DNA of 42,361 nucleotides from Novosphingobium sp. (GTDB taxonomy: Bacteria > Pseudomonadota > Alphaproteobacteria > Sphingomonadales > Sphingomonadaceae): assembly GCF_020852455.1 (NCBI RefSeq), contig NZ_JADZAT010000002.1:1-42361 (forward strand), read 5' to 3'. Position numbers and translations under genes: made by a program. Every line of letters starts with the position of its first letter. Positions within the stretch are counted from its first letter, which is position 1. Shown in pieces: positions 17,644 through 25,695 of the stretch. Under the pieces are notes generated by a model. That model worked only from the letters and a program-made list of their open reading frames with translations. It was not told the origin of the DNA and made no database searches.

Positions 17644-18066
17644 ATGGCTGCATTTCAGCCGGTGATGAGCGTCGAGGAAATGGAGGCCTTCTTCGTTGAG
17701 GCCTTTCCCCAGCGCGGCAGCCAGACCCGCGTCACCGAAATCGCCCCCGGCCGGGCCCGGGTGGTGCTCGATCCAGTCGATGCCAACCTGCGCCCCGGCA
17801 ACCTTGTTTCGGGTCCGACCCAGATGGGGCTGGCCGATCATGCCGCCTATGCGGTGATCCTGGCGCACATCGGCCCGGTCGCCATGGCGGTGACCAGCAA
17901 CCTCAACTTCAGTTTCCTGCGCGGGGTGCAGATGCGCCAGGTAGTGGCCGATGCCCGCCTGCTCAAGCTGGGGCGGCGGCTGGCGACGGTGGACGTGGTG
18001 CTGTGGCAGGATGACGAGAGCAACCTGGTGGCGCAATCGACCGTCACTTACGCGATCCCCGGTTAG
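17644..18066 (+). CDS. PaaI-type hotdog thioesterase
   Basis: 140-aa single hotdog-fold protein of the PaaI/YiiD-like thioesterase group. The region RPGNLVSGPTQMGLADHAAY carries the usual catalytic Asp in a helix that packs into the sheet, and NLNFSFLRG is the typical second strand. It would hydrolyse acyl-CoA thioesters; the substrate is unknown. The ATG at 17644 is 2 nt after the folE stop, so it is co-transcribed. A hairpin follows the stop. Confidence 0.85.
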   Translation: MAAFQPVMSVEEMEAFFVEAFPQRGSQTRVTEIAPGRARVVLDPVDANLRPGNLVSGPTQMGLADHAAYAVILAHIGPVAMAVTSNLNFSFLRGVQMRQVVADARLLKLGRRLATVDVVLWQDDESNLVAQSTVTYAIPG

Positions 18067-18078
18067 CCGCATAAAAAG

Positions 18079-18108
18079 GCCCGGGCGATCCGGTTGGACT
18101 GCCCGGGC
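18079..18108 (+). terminator. Hairpin after the folE-thioesterase operon
   Basis: GCCCGGGC occurs twice with a 14-nt loop, 12 nt past the stop; because each arm is self-complementary, the pair forms a perfect 8-bp stem. Only TT follows, so its strength as an intrinsic terminator is doubtful. Confidence 0.5.
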
Positions 18109-18212
18109 TTAAGTGAGGGTTGGGGGTGCCTTCCCTCTGGGTCGCAACATTTTAGTAGCGATTCGCAACTGAAATTGCATTGCGCGAAATCAAAACCCTG
18201 CGACAGAATCAA

Positions 18213-18237
18213 AACCCCTCCCGAGATGGGAGGGGTT
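18213..18237 (-). terminator. Intrinsic terminator of the peroxiredoxin gene
   Basis: AACCCCTCCC / GGGAGGGGTT stem with a GAGAT loop, 23 nt past the stop of the minus-strand peroxiredoxin. It is followed on the minus strand by TTGATT and on the plus strand by GTTTGTTT, so it may stop both converging transcripts. Confidence 0.8.
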
Positions 18238-18259
18238 GTTTGTTTCGCCTTGATGGAAA

Positions 18260-18739
18260 TCAGAGCTGGTCGAGCATGTATTCCGCGCTCGAGACCCGGA
18301 ATTCGCCGGGGGCTTCAACGTGCAGCTGCTCGACGGTGCCGTCGTTGATCACCATGGCGAAGCGCTGGCCGCGCTTGCCCAGGCCAAAGGCGCTGCCGTC
18401 CATGGTCAGGCCCAGCGCTTCGGCGAAATCGCCGTTGCCGTCGGCCAGCATGGTCACGTCCTGGCTGCCGCCCGACTTGCCCCAGGCGCCCATCACGAAG
18501 GGATCGTTGACCGCGGTGCAGGCGATCTCGTCAATCCCCTTGGCCTTGAGCTCACCCGCCTTGTCGACAAAGCCGGGCAGGTGCTTGGCCGAACAGGTCG
18601 GCGTGAAGGCTCCCGGAACCGAGAACAGCGCGACTCGCTTGCCGGCGAAATAGTCGGCGCTTTGCACCGCTTCGGGACCCTGTTCGGTCGCCTTGACCAG
18701 TTTCACATCGGGCAGCTTGTCGCCAACAGCGATCGTCAT
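18260..18739 (-). CDS. Prx5-type peroxiredoxin
   Basis: 159-aa thiol peroxidase of the Prx5/AhpE-like group, reducing hydroperoxides in the cytosol. The active-site motif is VPGAFTPTCS with the peroxidatic Cys near residue 49; GEFRVSSAEYML is the usual C-terminus. No second conserved Cys is evident, so it probably uses glutathione/glutaredoxin or thioredoxin as reductant (a trxA gene lies at 32261, not linked). It starts at an ATG with GGGAGAATTCCG upstream and stands alone between two convergent/divergent neighbours. Confidence 0.93.
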   Translation of the reverse strand: MTIAVGDKLPDVKLVKATEQGPEAVQSADYFAGKRVALFSVPGAFTPTCSAKHLPGFVDKAGELKAKGIDEIACTAVNDPFVMGAWGKSGGSQDVTMLADGNGDFAEALGLTMDGSAFGLGKRGQRFAMVINDGTVEQLHVEAPGEFRVSSAEYMLDQL

Positions 18740-18914
18740 CGGAATTCTCCCTTGCTGGAATGCAGTGTTTGTGCAGCAACATATAGGTGCTGATGGCCGC
18801 TCCGCAACCGGCTGGGGACATGGTTAAGATCGCTTTACTGCCCCGCTTTAAGATTGGGTAAACCGGTTGGGCGAAGCTCTCTCTTACGGGAACAGGCCCG
18901 TCGGGAGACTGCAC

Positions 18915-19367
18915 ATGAAAATCAAAGGGGTCGCGGCAAGCCTCGCCGCATTCGCACTGACCGTTTCATTTCCGGCTGCGGCGGGCGGTTACAGCCAGGC
19001 CGAGAAGATTCGCCGGCTTGATATCATGCTGATGGTCACCGGGCTGCGCTGCCGCACCACGGCCGACAACTTCCAGCCCGAATACGGCCGGTTCACCACC
19101 AATCACATCGGCACGCTGAACGCCGCCGCCCAAACCCTCAAGGCCGAATTCGTGGCGCGCCACGGCGCGGTGGGGGCCAATCGCGCGCTGGACCGGCTGA
19201 GTGTGCAGATGGCCAACCAGTATGGCCAGGGGCACCCGTGGCTCAACTGCCGTGAACTCAAGCAGGTTACCCGCACCCTGGCCGACATGCGCGGAACCGC
19301 GCCGCTGTATGAAGCAGCCGATGATCTCCTGAACGATGGCAGCCGCCAGATGGCCTGGCTGCGGTAA
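18915..19367 (+). CDS. Small secreted protein of unknown function
   Basis: 150 aa with a clear Sec signal peptide (MKIKGV, a hydrophobic core, PAAAG with cleavage near residue 23). The mature part is helical, with two Cys residues (GLRCRTT and WLNCREL) that could form a disulphide. I chose ATG 18915 because it begins the signal peptide and has GGGAGA upstream. It lies just upstream of ahcY; related small proteins are found at the same place in sphingomonads and are sometimes misnamed after AhcY. It has no AhcY similarity. Confidence 0.75.
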   Translation: MKIKGVAASLAAFALTVSFPAAAGGYSQAEKIRRLDIMLMVTGLRCRTTADNFQPEYGRFTTNHIGTLNAAAQTLKAEFVARHGAVGANRALDRLSVQMANQYGQGHPWLNCRELKQVTRTLADMRGTAPLYEAADDLLNDGSRQMAWLR

Positions 19368-19382
19368 GCTCCCTGGCAGGAA

Positions 19383-19440
19383 TTCGGGTGAGGCGGTGCG
19401 CCTGTCGGGTGCAGTGCCGGCGTCTCACCCGAACCGCCGG
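19383..19440 (+). repeat. Structured 3' region with two competing helices
   Basis: A perfect 10-bp inverted repeat pairs TTCGGGTGAG (19383-19392) with CTCACCCGAA (19424-19433). CCGGCG at 19417-19422 can pair instead with CGCCGG at 19435-19440. The second helix encloses the 3' arm of the first, and the 1-nt linkers make a simultaneous pseudoknot unlikely, so the two folds should be alternatives. It starts 15 nt after the secreted protein's stop. It could be a terminator-like 3' structure or part of a regulatory RNA; no known riboswitch consensus is matched by eye. Confidence 0.4.
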
Positions 19441-19447
19441 GAAAAGG

Positions 19448-19467
19448 ATATAAAGCTATCGTTATAT
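19448..19467. promoter_or_regulatory. AT-rich palindrome upstream of ahcY, SahR/SamR-type operator candidate
   Basis: ATATAA-AGCTATCG-TTATAT is a perfect 6+6 inverted repeat and the only A+T-rich patch in the 200-bp leader, about 100 bp before the ahcY start. In many proteobacteria ArsR-family regulators (SahR, SamR) that sense S-adenosylhomocysteine or SAM bind palindromes upstream of ahcY. Assigning this site to them is inference. Confidence 0.45.
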
Positions 19468-19564
19468 TTGCCACGAAGGCGGCAAGCGGCTAAGTGCGGC
19501 GGCATTCATGGCGCCGCCCTGGTTCGTATGGCGGGCGCCCGACCGATCTTAAAGGAGTTGCCCC

Positions 19565-20977
19565 GTGGCCAGCCTTGCCGCCCAACATGACTATGTGATT
19601 GCCGATCTTTCGCTGGCCGAATTCGGCCGCGCCGAAATCCGGATTGCCGAAACCGAAATGCCCGGGCTGATGGCCCTGCGTGAGGAATTCGGCGCCTCGC
19701 AGCCGCTCAAGGGCGCGCGGATCACCGGTTCGCTGCACATGACGATCCAGACCGCGGTGCTGATCGAAACGCTGGTCGCGCTGGGCGCCGAAGTGCGCTG
19801 GGCCACCTGCAACATCTATTCGACCCAGGACCACGCCGCCGCCGCGATCGCCGCTGCCGGGATCCCGGTGTTCGCGATCAAGGGCGAAAGCCTGGCCGAA
19901 TACTGGGACTATGTCGGTTCGATCTTCGATTGGGACGACGGCACCGGGCGCACTGCCAACATGATCCTGGATGACGGCGGCGATGCCACCATGTTCGCGC
20001 TGTGGGGCGCACGGGTTGAAGCCGGCGAGCCGCTGTTCGAACCCAGCAATGCCGAGGAAATCGAATTCGTCCGCGCGCTCAAGGAATTCATGAAGCGCAA
20101 GCCCGGCTACCTTTCGGCTTCGGTCGCGCACATCAAGGGCGTGTCGGAAGAAACCACCACCGGCGTCCACCGGCTCTACCAGATCGCCAAGGACGGCAAG
20201 CTGCCGTTCCCGGCGATCAATGTGAACGATTCGGTCACCAAGTCGAAGTTCGACAACCTCTATGGCTGCAAGGAATCGCTGGTTGATGCGATCCGCCGCG
20301 CGACCGACGTGATGCTGGCCGGCAAGGTCGCCTGCGTCGCCGGGTTCGGCGATGTCGGAAAGGGCTCGGCCGCCTCGCTGCGCCAGGGCGGCGCGCGGGT
20401 GATGGTCACTGAAATCGATCCGATCTGCGCGCTGCAGGCGGCGATGGAAGGCTATGAAGTGGTGACCATGGAAGAAGCGGTCCAGCGCTGCGACATCTTC
20501 GTCACCGCCACCGGCAACGAGGACGTGATTACCGCCGAACACATGAAGGCGATGAAGCCGATGAGCATCGTCTGCAACATCGGCCACTTCGACAGCGAGA
20601 TCCAGATCGCCGCGCTCGACAACTACAAGTGGACCGAAGTTAAGCCCGGCACCGACCTGGTCGAATTCCCCGATGGCAAGCAGATCATCGTGCTGGCCAA
20701 GGGCCGCCTGGTCAACCTGGGCTGCGCCACCGGGCACCCCAGCTTTGTGATGAGCAGCAGCTTCACCAACCAGACGCTGGCCCAGATCGAGCTGTTCACC
20801 CGCAACGACAGCTATGAAAACCGCGTCTATGTGCTGCCCAAGCACCTCGACGAAAAGGTTGCCGCGCTGCATCTGGAAAAGCTGGGCGTGAAGCTGACCA
20901 AGCTCAGCCAGAAGCAGGCCGACTATATCGGCGTTTCGGCCGAAGGTCCGTTCAAGCCGGAACATTATCGGTATTGA
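19565..20977 (+). CDS. ahcY: S-adenosylhomocysteine hydrolase
   Basis: Hydrolyses S-adenosylhomocysteine to adenosine and homocysteine, clearing the inhibitor made by every SAM-dependent methyltransferase. It is 470 aa, the usual bacterial length. [18 protein letters not shown] and the catalytic-site [11 protein letters not shown] are present; [14 protein letters not shown] (about residues 259-272) binds [14 protein letters not shown] and FKPEHYRY, the C-terminal Lys/Tyr lid, are intact. The start is GTG 19565 with AAAGGAG upstream. It is preceded by a long leader with a palindrome and followed by a palindromic repeat element. Confidence 0.97.
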   Translation: MASLAAQHDYVIADLSLAEFGRAEIRIAETEMPGLMALREEFGASQPLKGARITGSLHMTIQTAVLIETLVALGAEVRWATCNIYSTQDHAAAAIAAAGIPVFAIKGESLAEYWDYVGSIFDWDDGTGRTANMILDDGGDATMFALWGARVEAGEPLFEPSNAEEIEFVRALKEFMKRKPGYLSASVAHIKGVSEETTTGVHRLYQIAKDGKLPFPAINVNDSVTKSKFDNLYGCKESLVDAIRRATDVMLAGKVACVAGFGDVGKGSAASLRQGGARVMVTEIDPICALQAAMEGYEVVTMEEAVQRCDIFVTATGNEDVITAEHMKAMKPMSIVCNIGHFDSEIQIAALDNYKWTEVKPGTDLVEFPDGKQIIVLAKGRLVNLGCATGHPSFVMSSSFTNQTLAQIELFTRNDSYENRVYVLPKHLDEKVAALHLEKLGVKLTKLSQKQADYIGVSAEGPFKPEHYRY

Positions 20978-20986
20978 GGCATTTCA

Positions 20987-21142
20987 GATCCTCCCCAAAT
21001 TCGCGCAGCGCATTTGGGGAGGTGGCAGCGGCTGCAAGCCGCTGACGGAGGGGTAATGACGCGAGGGCCGAAACCCCTCCGTCATTTGCTGACGCAAATG
21101 CCACCTCCCCATTTGTGGCCTTCGCCAAAAATGGGAAGGATC
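20987..21142. repeat. Dispersed palindromic repeat element, GATC-bounded
   Basis: Two arms of about 68-70 bp (20987-21054 and 21073-21142) are imperfect inverted copies of each other. Conserved blocks are GATCCTYCCC, then ATGGGGAGGTGGCA or TTTGGGGAGGTGGCA, then TGACGGAGGGGT, and each arm also contains internal hairpins. Both ends are GATC. It fills the gap between ahcY and divL and could act as a terminator or RNA-stability element. The pattern matches repeats I know from sphingomonad intergenic regions, but copy number cannot be shown here. Confidence 0.8.
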
Positions 21143-21189
21143 TTGGTCATGTGCTTGCCATTCCGCCGCCCCGCGCATAGCTGTCGGCC

Positions 21190-23547
21190 ATGACCCTTTC
21201 CCCCAACGCGCTGGTTCTGCTGGGGCTGCTGCTGGCGGCCTGGACCATGGCCGCGCTGTGGGCGGTGGCGAGCGCGCGAACGCGTGAACGCAAGGCCGAG
21301 GCCGGGCTGCGCCACGCCAAGCGGCTGGGGCGGATGGTCGATGAAAGCCCGGCCTTGCCGCTGCTGGTTCGGGTCGATGGCAAGATCGAGGCGCCGCAGC
21401 GGTTGGCCAACTGGCTGGGGCTGGAAAGCGTGCCGCAGTTCCTGACCGAACTGGATGGCGGGCGGATCGATGGTGGCGGCGGCGGGCTGACCAAGGAACA
21501 GCTCGACGAGCTGACCGAGGCCGTGCGCCGCACCCAGCGCACCGCGGCGCCGTTCCGGATGGTCGTCACCCCGCGCGGATCGAAGCGCAGCCTGGCGCTG
21601 CGCGGGCATCTGGCCGATCCGCAGGTCTCGCCCGGCGGCGCGGCGCTGGTCTGGGTGTTCGACTTTTCCGACAGCGAGAGCGAGCTGGTCCAGCTGCGCG
21701 ATGAAGCGGCGCGGGCGCGCGGCGATTTCGAAGCGCTGGTCGGCCTGATCGAGGCCGCACCGATGCCGATGTGGTTCCGCGGGCCCGATGGCGCGCTGCA
21801 ACTGGTCAACCAGGCCTATGTCCGCGCGGTCGCCGGGCAGGACGCGCGCCAGGTAGTGGCCGACGCGGTGGAGCTGATCGAAAGCGTTGACGGGCTGACC
21901 GCGCGGCAGGTCGCCACGCAGGCCGCGGCCAAGCAATTGCCGATCGAACGGCTGGTTTCCGCAACTATCGACGGCCAGCGCCGGGCGCTGCGCGTGTCGG
22001 ACCTGCCGCTGGGCGACAGCGGGGTGGCGGGCTATGCCGTGGACGTCGAGGAAGCCGAAGAGCTGGCCCGCACGCTCAAGGCCTTCAGCGATGCCCAGCG
22101 CGCCACTTTGGGCCAGCTCTCGGCCGGGGTGGCCCAGTTCGATGCCCGGCACCAGCTGGTCTTTGCCAATCCGCCGTTCCAGCGGATCTTTGCGCTGGGG
22201 CCGGCGACCATGCTCGATCTGCCGCCGTTCGAGCGTCTGCTCGATCTGGCCCGCGATGCCGGGCGGGTGCCCGAAGCGCGCGATTTCCCGGCCTGGCGGC
22301 GCGAACGCGCGGCCTGGTTCCTGGCCAGCCAGGCCCAGGAAGAAGCCTGGGTGCTGTCCGATGGCACGCACCTCAGGATCGTGGCCCAGCCGCTGCCCGA
22401 TGGCGGGCTGACGCTGATTGCCGAGGATCGCACCGAACAGCTCAAGCTCTCGGCCGCGCGCGACACCCTGCTGCGCACCCGCACCGCGACCTTCGACAGC
22501 CTGTTCGAATCGCTGGCGGTGTTCTCTCCCGACGGGCGGATGCAGCTGTGGAACCGCCGCTTTGCCGCCGACTGGGGGCTGGAAAACGACTTCCTTGATA
22601 CCCACCCCAAGATCGAGCTGCTGCTGGAAAAGATCACCCGCAAGCTTGAGCGGCCGATCAAGGCCAAGCAGGTCGGCGATGTGGTCCGCGCCGCGACGCT
22701 CGATCGCCGCCAGACCCGGGGCCGCGCGGTGCTGACCGACGGGCGCACGCTGGAATTTGCCGGGGTGCCGCTGCCCGATGGCAATGGCCTGCTGACCGTG
22801 CTGGACATTACCGATACCCAGAAGGCCGCCGAAGCGCTGAAACAGCGTAACGCCGCGCTGGAAGAAGCCGATGCGATGAAGACCCGCTTCCTGGCCAACA
22901 TGAGCTATGAATTCCGCACGCCGCTGACCTCGATCGGCGGTTTTGCCGAACTGCTGCAGGCCGGGCTGGGCGGCGAGCTGTCGGATTCGGGCAAGGACTA
23001 TGTCTCGGCAATTCTCCAGTCAGTTGAACGACTTGGTGAGCAGATCGAATCCGTTCTCGACCTTTCGCAAAGCGAAGCCGGAATGCTGCCGCTAGTCCAG
23101 GACGAGCTGGATGTGCTGGATCTGGTCAAGGCGCTGGTCGCCGATCGCGCGGGCCGGATCAAGGAAGCCGGGCTGACGCTTGACCTGCGCGGCGACAAGA
23201 GCGCGGGGCGGATCGTTGGCGACCGGCGGCGGCTGGGCCGGGCCATCGGCCACCTGATCGACAACGCGATTGCGGCCACGCCTTCCGGCGGGCGGGTGCT
23301 GATCGAGGCGACCGGGCGCAAGGGCAAGGCGCAGGTGGTGATTTCCGACAACGGCGCGGGGATGGACGCGGCCACGCTGGCCCGGGCCATGGAAGGGATC
23401 AAGATGGCGGCTGACGGCAAGGGGGTTGAGCGCCGCCAGGGCCTGGGCCTGCCACTTGCCCGGCAACTGATCGAGGCGCACGGCGGCACCCTGCAACTGA
23501 TGTCCGAACCGGGGCAGGGAACCGCGGCGATTGTCGAGCTGCCGTGA
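21190..23547 (+). CDS. divL: DivL-like tyrosine-box sensor kinase
   Basis: 785-aa membrane-anchored kinase-like protein with one N-terminal membrane span (about residues 6-28), a coiled/linker region, three PAS-like segments, a dimerisation domain and an ATPase domain. The H-box reads FLANMSYEFRTPL: the phospho-accepting His is replaced by Tyr573. This is the hallmark of DivL, which in Caulobacter controls the CckA kinase, and so CtrA and cell-cycle progression, by protein contacts and not classical His phosphotransfer. ATPase motifs are recognisable (HLIDNAIAATP, ISDNGAGMD, RQGLGLPLARQL). Its stop overlaps the tsaE GTG start (23544-23547), and it heads a tightly overlapping operon. No strong SD precedes ATG 21190. 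Confidence 0.92.
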   Translation: MTLSPNALVLLGLLLAAWTMAALWAVASARTRERKAEAGLRHAKRLGRMVDESPALPLLVRVDGKIEAPQRLANWLGLESVPQFLTELDGGRIDGGGGGLTKEQLDELTEAVRRTQRTAAPFRMVVTPRGSKRSLALRGHLADPQVSPGGAALVWVFDFSDSESELVQLRDEAARARGDFEALVGLIEAAPMPMWFRGPDGALQLVNQAYVRAVAGQDARQVVADAVELIESVDGLTARQVATQAAAKQLPIERLVSATIDGQRRALRVSDLPLGDSGVAGYAVDVEEAEELARTLKAFSDAQRATLGQLSAGVAQFDARHQLVFANPPFQRIFALGPATMLDLPPFERLLDLARDAGRVPEARDFPAWRRERAAWFLASQAQEEAWVLSDGTHLRIVAQPLPDGGLTLIAEDRTEQLKLSAARDTLLRTRTATFDSLFESLAVFSPDGRMQLWNRRFAADWGLENDFLDTHPKIELLLEKITRKLERPIKAKQVGDVVRAATLDRRQTRGRAVLTDGRTLEFAGVPLPDGNGLLTVLDITDTQKAAEALKQRNAALEEADAMKTRFLANMSYEFRTPLTSIGGFAELLQAGLGGELSDSGKDYVSAILQSVERLGEQIESVLDLSQSEAGMLPLVQDELDVLDLVKALVADRAGRIKEAGLTLDLRGDKSAGRIVGDRRRLGRAIGHLIDNAIAATPSGGRVLIEATGRKGKAQVVISDNGAGMDAATLARAMEGIKMAADGKGVERRQGLGLPLARQLIEAHGGTLQLMSEPGQGTAAIVELP

Positions 23548-23987
23548 TCGTCGAACTGCCCGACCTCACTGCAACCGAAGCATTCGGCGCGCGGATCGCC
23601 GCGCAGCTGCGGCCTGGCGATGTGGTGGCACTGTCGGGCGGGCTGGGAGCGGGCAAGACTACGCTGGCCCGCGCGATCATTGCCGCGCTGGGGCATAGCG
23701 GCGAGGTGCCTTCGCCCACTTTCGCGATCATCGAAACCTATGATCCGCCGCAGGTGCGGCTGCCGCTGGTCCATGCCGATTTCTATCGGCTCAACGATCC
23801 GGCCGAGGCCGAGGAGCTGGGGCTTGATCACTATCGCGAAGGGGCCGTTCTGCTGGCCGAATGGCCTGAACAGGCCGGCGGTTTCGGGCACGAGCCCGGC
23901 TGTCTGGCGATCCGGCTGGAAAGTGCGGACAGCGCGCGGATTGCCATTGTCGAACCGGGACCTGATTGGCTAGGGCGCCTGCCATGA
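23544..23987 (+). CDS. tsaE: tRNA t6A biosynthesis ATPase TsaE
   Basis: 147-aa P-loop ATPase that works with TsaB and TsaD to place the threonylcarbamoyl group on A37 of ANN-decoding tRNAs. The Walker A is ALSGGLGAGKTTLAR at residues about 29-43; VPSPTFAIIETYD and LVHADFYRL are the family-specific blocks, and LLAEWPEQ follows. It starts with GTG at 23544 inside the divL stop and ends overlapping the amgK ATG, so translation is coupled on both sides. Confidence 0.95.
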   Translation: MIVELPDLTATEAFGARIAAQLRPGDVVALSGGLGAGKTTLARAIIAALGHSGEVPSPTFAIIETYDPPQVRLPLVHADFYRLNDPAEAEELGLDHYREGAVLLAEWPEQAGGFGHEPGCLAIRLESADSARIAIVEPGPDWLGRLP

Positions 23988-24967
23988 GCGATGCACTTCC
24001 CGCCGGCCTTGATGCCTTTCTTGCCAATGCCGGATGGAGCGGCGCAGACGTTGAACCGTTGCCCGGCGATGCCTCGTTCCGCCGCTATTTCCGCGTCCGC
24101 AAGGGTGAGAAAAGCGCCATGCTGATGGACGCCCCGCCGCCCAACGAAGATCCTACGCCGTTCCTGCGCTCGGCCACCTGGCTCGATGCCAACGGCCTGC
24201 GCGCGCCGCGGATTCTGGCGGAGGAGGCCGCGCGCGGGCTGGTGCTGCTGGAAGATTTCGGCGACGTGCGGATGCGCGAATATGTCGAAGAGTGGCCCGA
24301 TGACGAACGCGTGATCTATCGCGCGGCGATCGACGTACTGACCGAACTGCACCGCCTGCCGCCCGGGCCGTTCCTGGACTATTCGATGAGCGAATATGTC
24401 CGCGAGGCGAAGCTGCTGACCGAATGGTATTGCCCGGCGCAGAACCTCTATCCCGATACCGCCGGCTATATCACCGCCTGGGAACAGGTGCTGGCCCCGA
24501 TCCTGCCGCGCCAGCGCCCCGGCGTCTGCGTGCTGCGCGATTATCATGCGGAAAACATCATGCTGCTGGGTTCGACCGAGGAGCAGGGGCTGCTCGATTT
24601 CCAGGACGCGCTCAACGGCCATCCGGCCTATGATCTGGTTTCGCTGCTGCAGGATGCCCGGCGCGACGTTTCGCCCGAACTGGAGACCGAGATGTTCGAC
24701 TATTACGTCGAGCAGACCGGCGCGGGCGATCAGTTTCTGGCCGATTACGCGGTGCTGGGCGCCCAGCGCAACGCCAAGATCGTGGGCATTTTCGTGCGGC
24801 TGTGGAAGCGCGATGGCAAGCCGCGCTATCTGGGCATGATCCCGCGCGTCTGGGCGCTGCTGGAACGCGACCTGACCCACCCGGCGCTGGCCCCGGTGGC
24901 AAAGTGGTTCGATGCCAATGTGTCCGCCGAGCTGCGCGCGGCGGGCGGGGGCAGCTGGCCGGTATGA
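23984..24967 (+). CDS. amgK: N-acetylmuramate/N-acetylglucosamine anomeric kinase
   Basis: Aminoglycoside-phosphotransferase-fold kinase (327 aa) that phosphorylates MurNAc/GlcNAc at C1 in the cell-wall recycling route that bypasses fosfomycin-sensitive MurA. PGDASFRRYFRV is the nucleotide-binding start, VCVLRDYHAENIMLL is the catalytic loop (Asp) and LLDFQDALNGHPAYDLVSLL the metal-binding DFQ. I chose ATG 23984, overlapping the tsaE stop; the earlier in-frame ATG would run 18 nt further into tsaE. Its partner murU follows immediately. Confidence 0.93.
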   Translation: MSDALPAGLDAFLANAGWSGADVEPLPGDASFRRYFRVRKGEKSAMLMDAPPPNEDPTPFLRSATWLDANGLRAPRILAEEAARGLVLLEDFGDVRMREYVEEWPDDERVIYRAAIDVLTELHRLPPGPFLDYSMSEYVREAKLLTEWYCPAQNLYPDTAGYITAWEQVLAPILPRQRPGVCVLRDYHAENIMLLGSTEEQGLLDFQDALNGHPAYDLVSLLQDARRDVSPELETEMFDYYVEQTGAGDQFLADYAVLGAQRNAKIVGIFVRLWKRDGKPRYLGMIPRVWALLERDLTHPALAPVAKWFDANVSAELRAAGGGSWPV

Positions 24968-25695
24968 GCCGGGGCAGGCTGGTTTCGGATACCGCGATGG
25001 TCATGGCCGCCGGGCTGGGCAAGCGCATGCTGCCGCTGACGGCGAACAAGCCCAAGCCGCTGATCGAGGTGGCCGGGCGCACATTGCTTGATCTGATGCT
25101 CGATCACCTAGAGGACGCGGGGATCGCCCGGGCGGTGGTCAATGTCCACTATCTGCCCGAACAGATCGAAGCACACCTCGCCGGGCGGGCACAGCCACAT
25201 TCGGTGATCTCCGACGAGCGCGATTTGCTGCTCGAAACCGGCGGCGGGATGGTCAAGGCCTGGCGTGCCGGGCTGCTGCCTGACCCGTTCTACTGCGTGA
25301 ACAGTGACAACGTCTGGATCGATGGTCCGCGCAACACGCTGTTCGATCTTTCCGAAGCCTGGGACGCGGAACGGATGGATGCGCTGCTGCTGGTCGTCCC
25401 GCGCGAGCGCGCCTTCGAGCATCGCGGCAGGGGCGATTTTCACGTCGAGGCGGATGGCCGCCTGCGCCGGCGCGGGCCTGACGAGGACAGCGCGCCCTTC
25501 ATCTTCATCGGCGCACAGGTCGTTTCGCACCGCTTGCTGCGCGATGCGCCCGACGGGCCGTTTTCGACCAACGTGCTGTGGGATCGGGCGATCACCGAAA
25601 GGCGGCTCTACGGTGTGGTTCACGCCGGCGAGTGGTTTGACATGGGCACACCGCAATCGATCGCGCCGGCGGAAGCCCGGCTCGCCGGTGGCTGA
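24964..25695 (+). CDS. murU: N-acetylmuramate 1-phosphate uridylyltransferase
   Basis: 243-aa nucleotidyltransferase completing the AmgK/MurU recycling shunt: MurNAc-1-P + UTP gives UDP-MurNAc. The signature AAGLGKRMLPLT and KPKPLIEVAGR bind the nucleotide; LLLETGGGMVKA and the metal-binding FYCVNSDNVWID follow. The ATG overlaps the amgK stop (ATGA). The glucose-1-phosphate-type branch is less likely because of the linkage to amgK. Confidence 0.93.
   Translation: MSRGRLVSDTAMVMAAGLGKRMLPLTANKPKPLIEVAGRTLLDLMLDHLEDAGIARAVVNVHYLPEQIEAHLAGRAQPHSVISDERDLLLETGGGMVKAWRAGLLPDPFYCVNSDNVWIDGPRNTLFDLSEAWDAERMDALLLVVPRERAFEHRGRGDFHVEADGRLRRRGPDEDSAPFIFIGAQVVSHRLLRDAPDGPFSTNVLWDRAITERRLYGVVHAGEWFDMGTPQSIAPAEARLAGG

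Noticed and set aside
19383..19440. H-type pseudoknot or SAH riboswitch upstream of ahcY
   Set aside because: One-nucleotide linkers would have to span a 10-bp stem, which is not feasible, and the conserved SAH riboswitch sequence blocks are not present by eye. It is kept only as competing helices.
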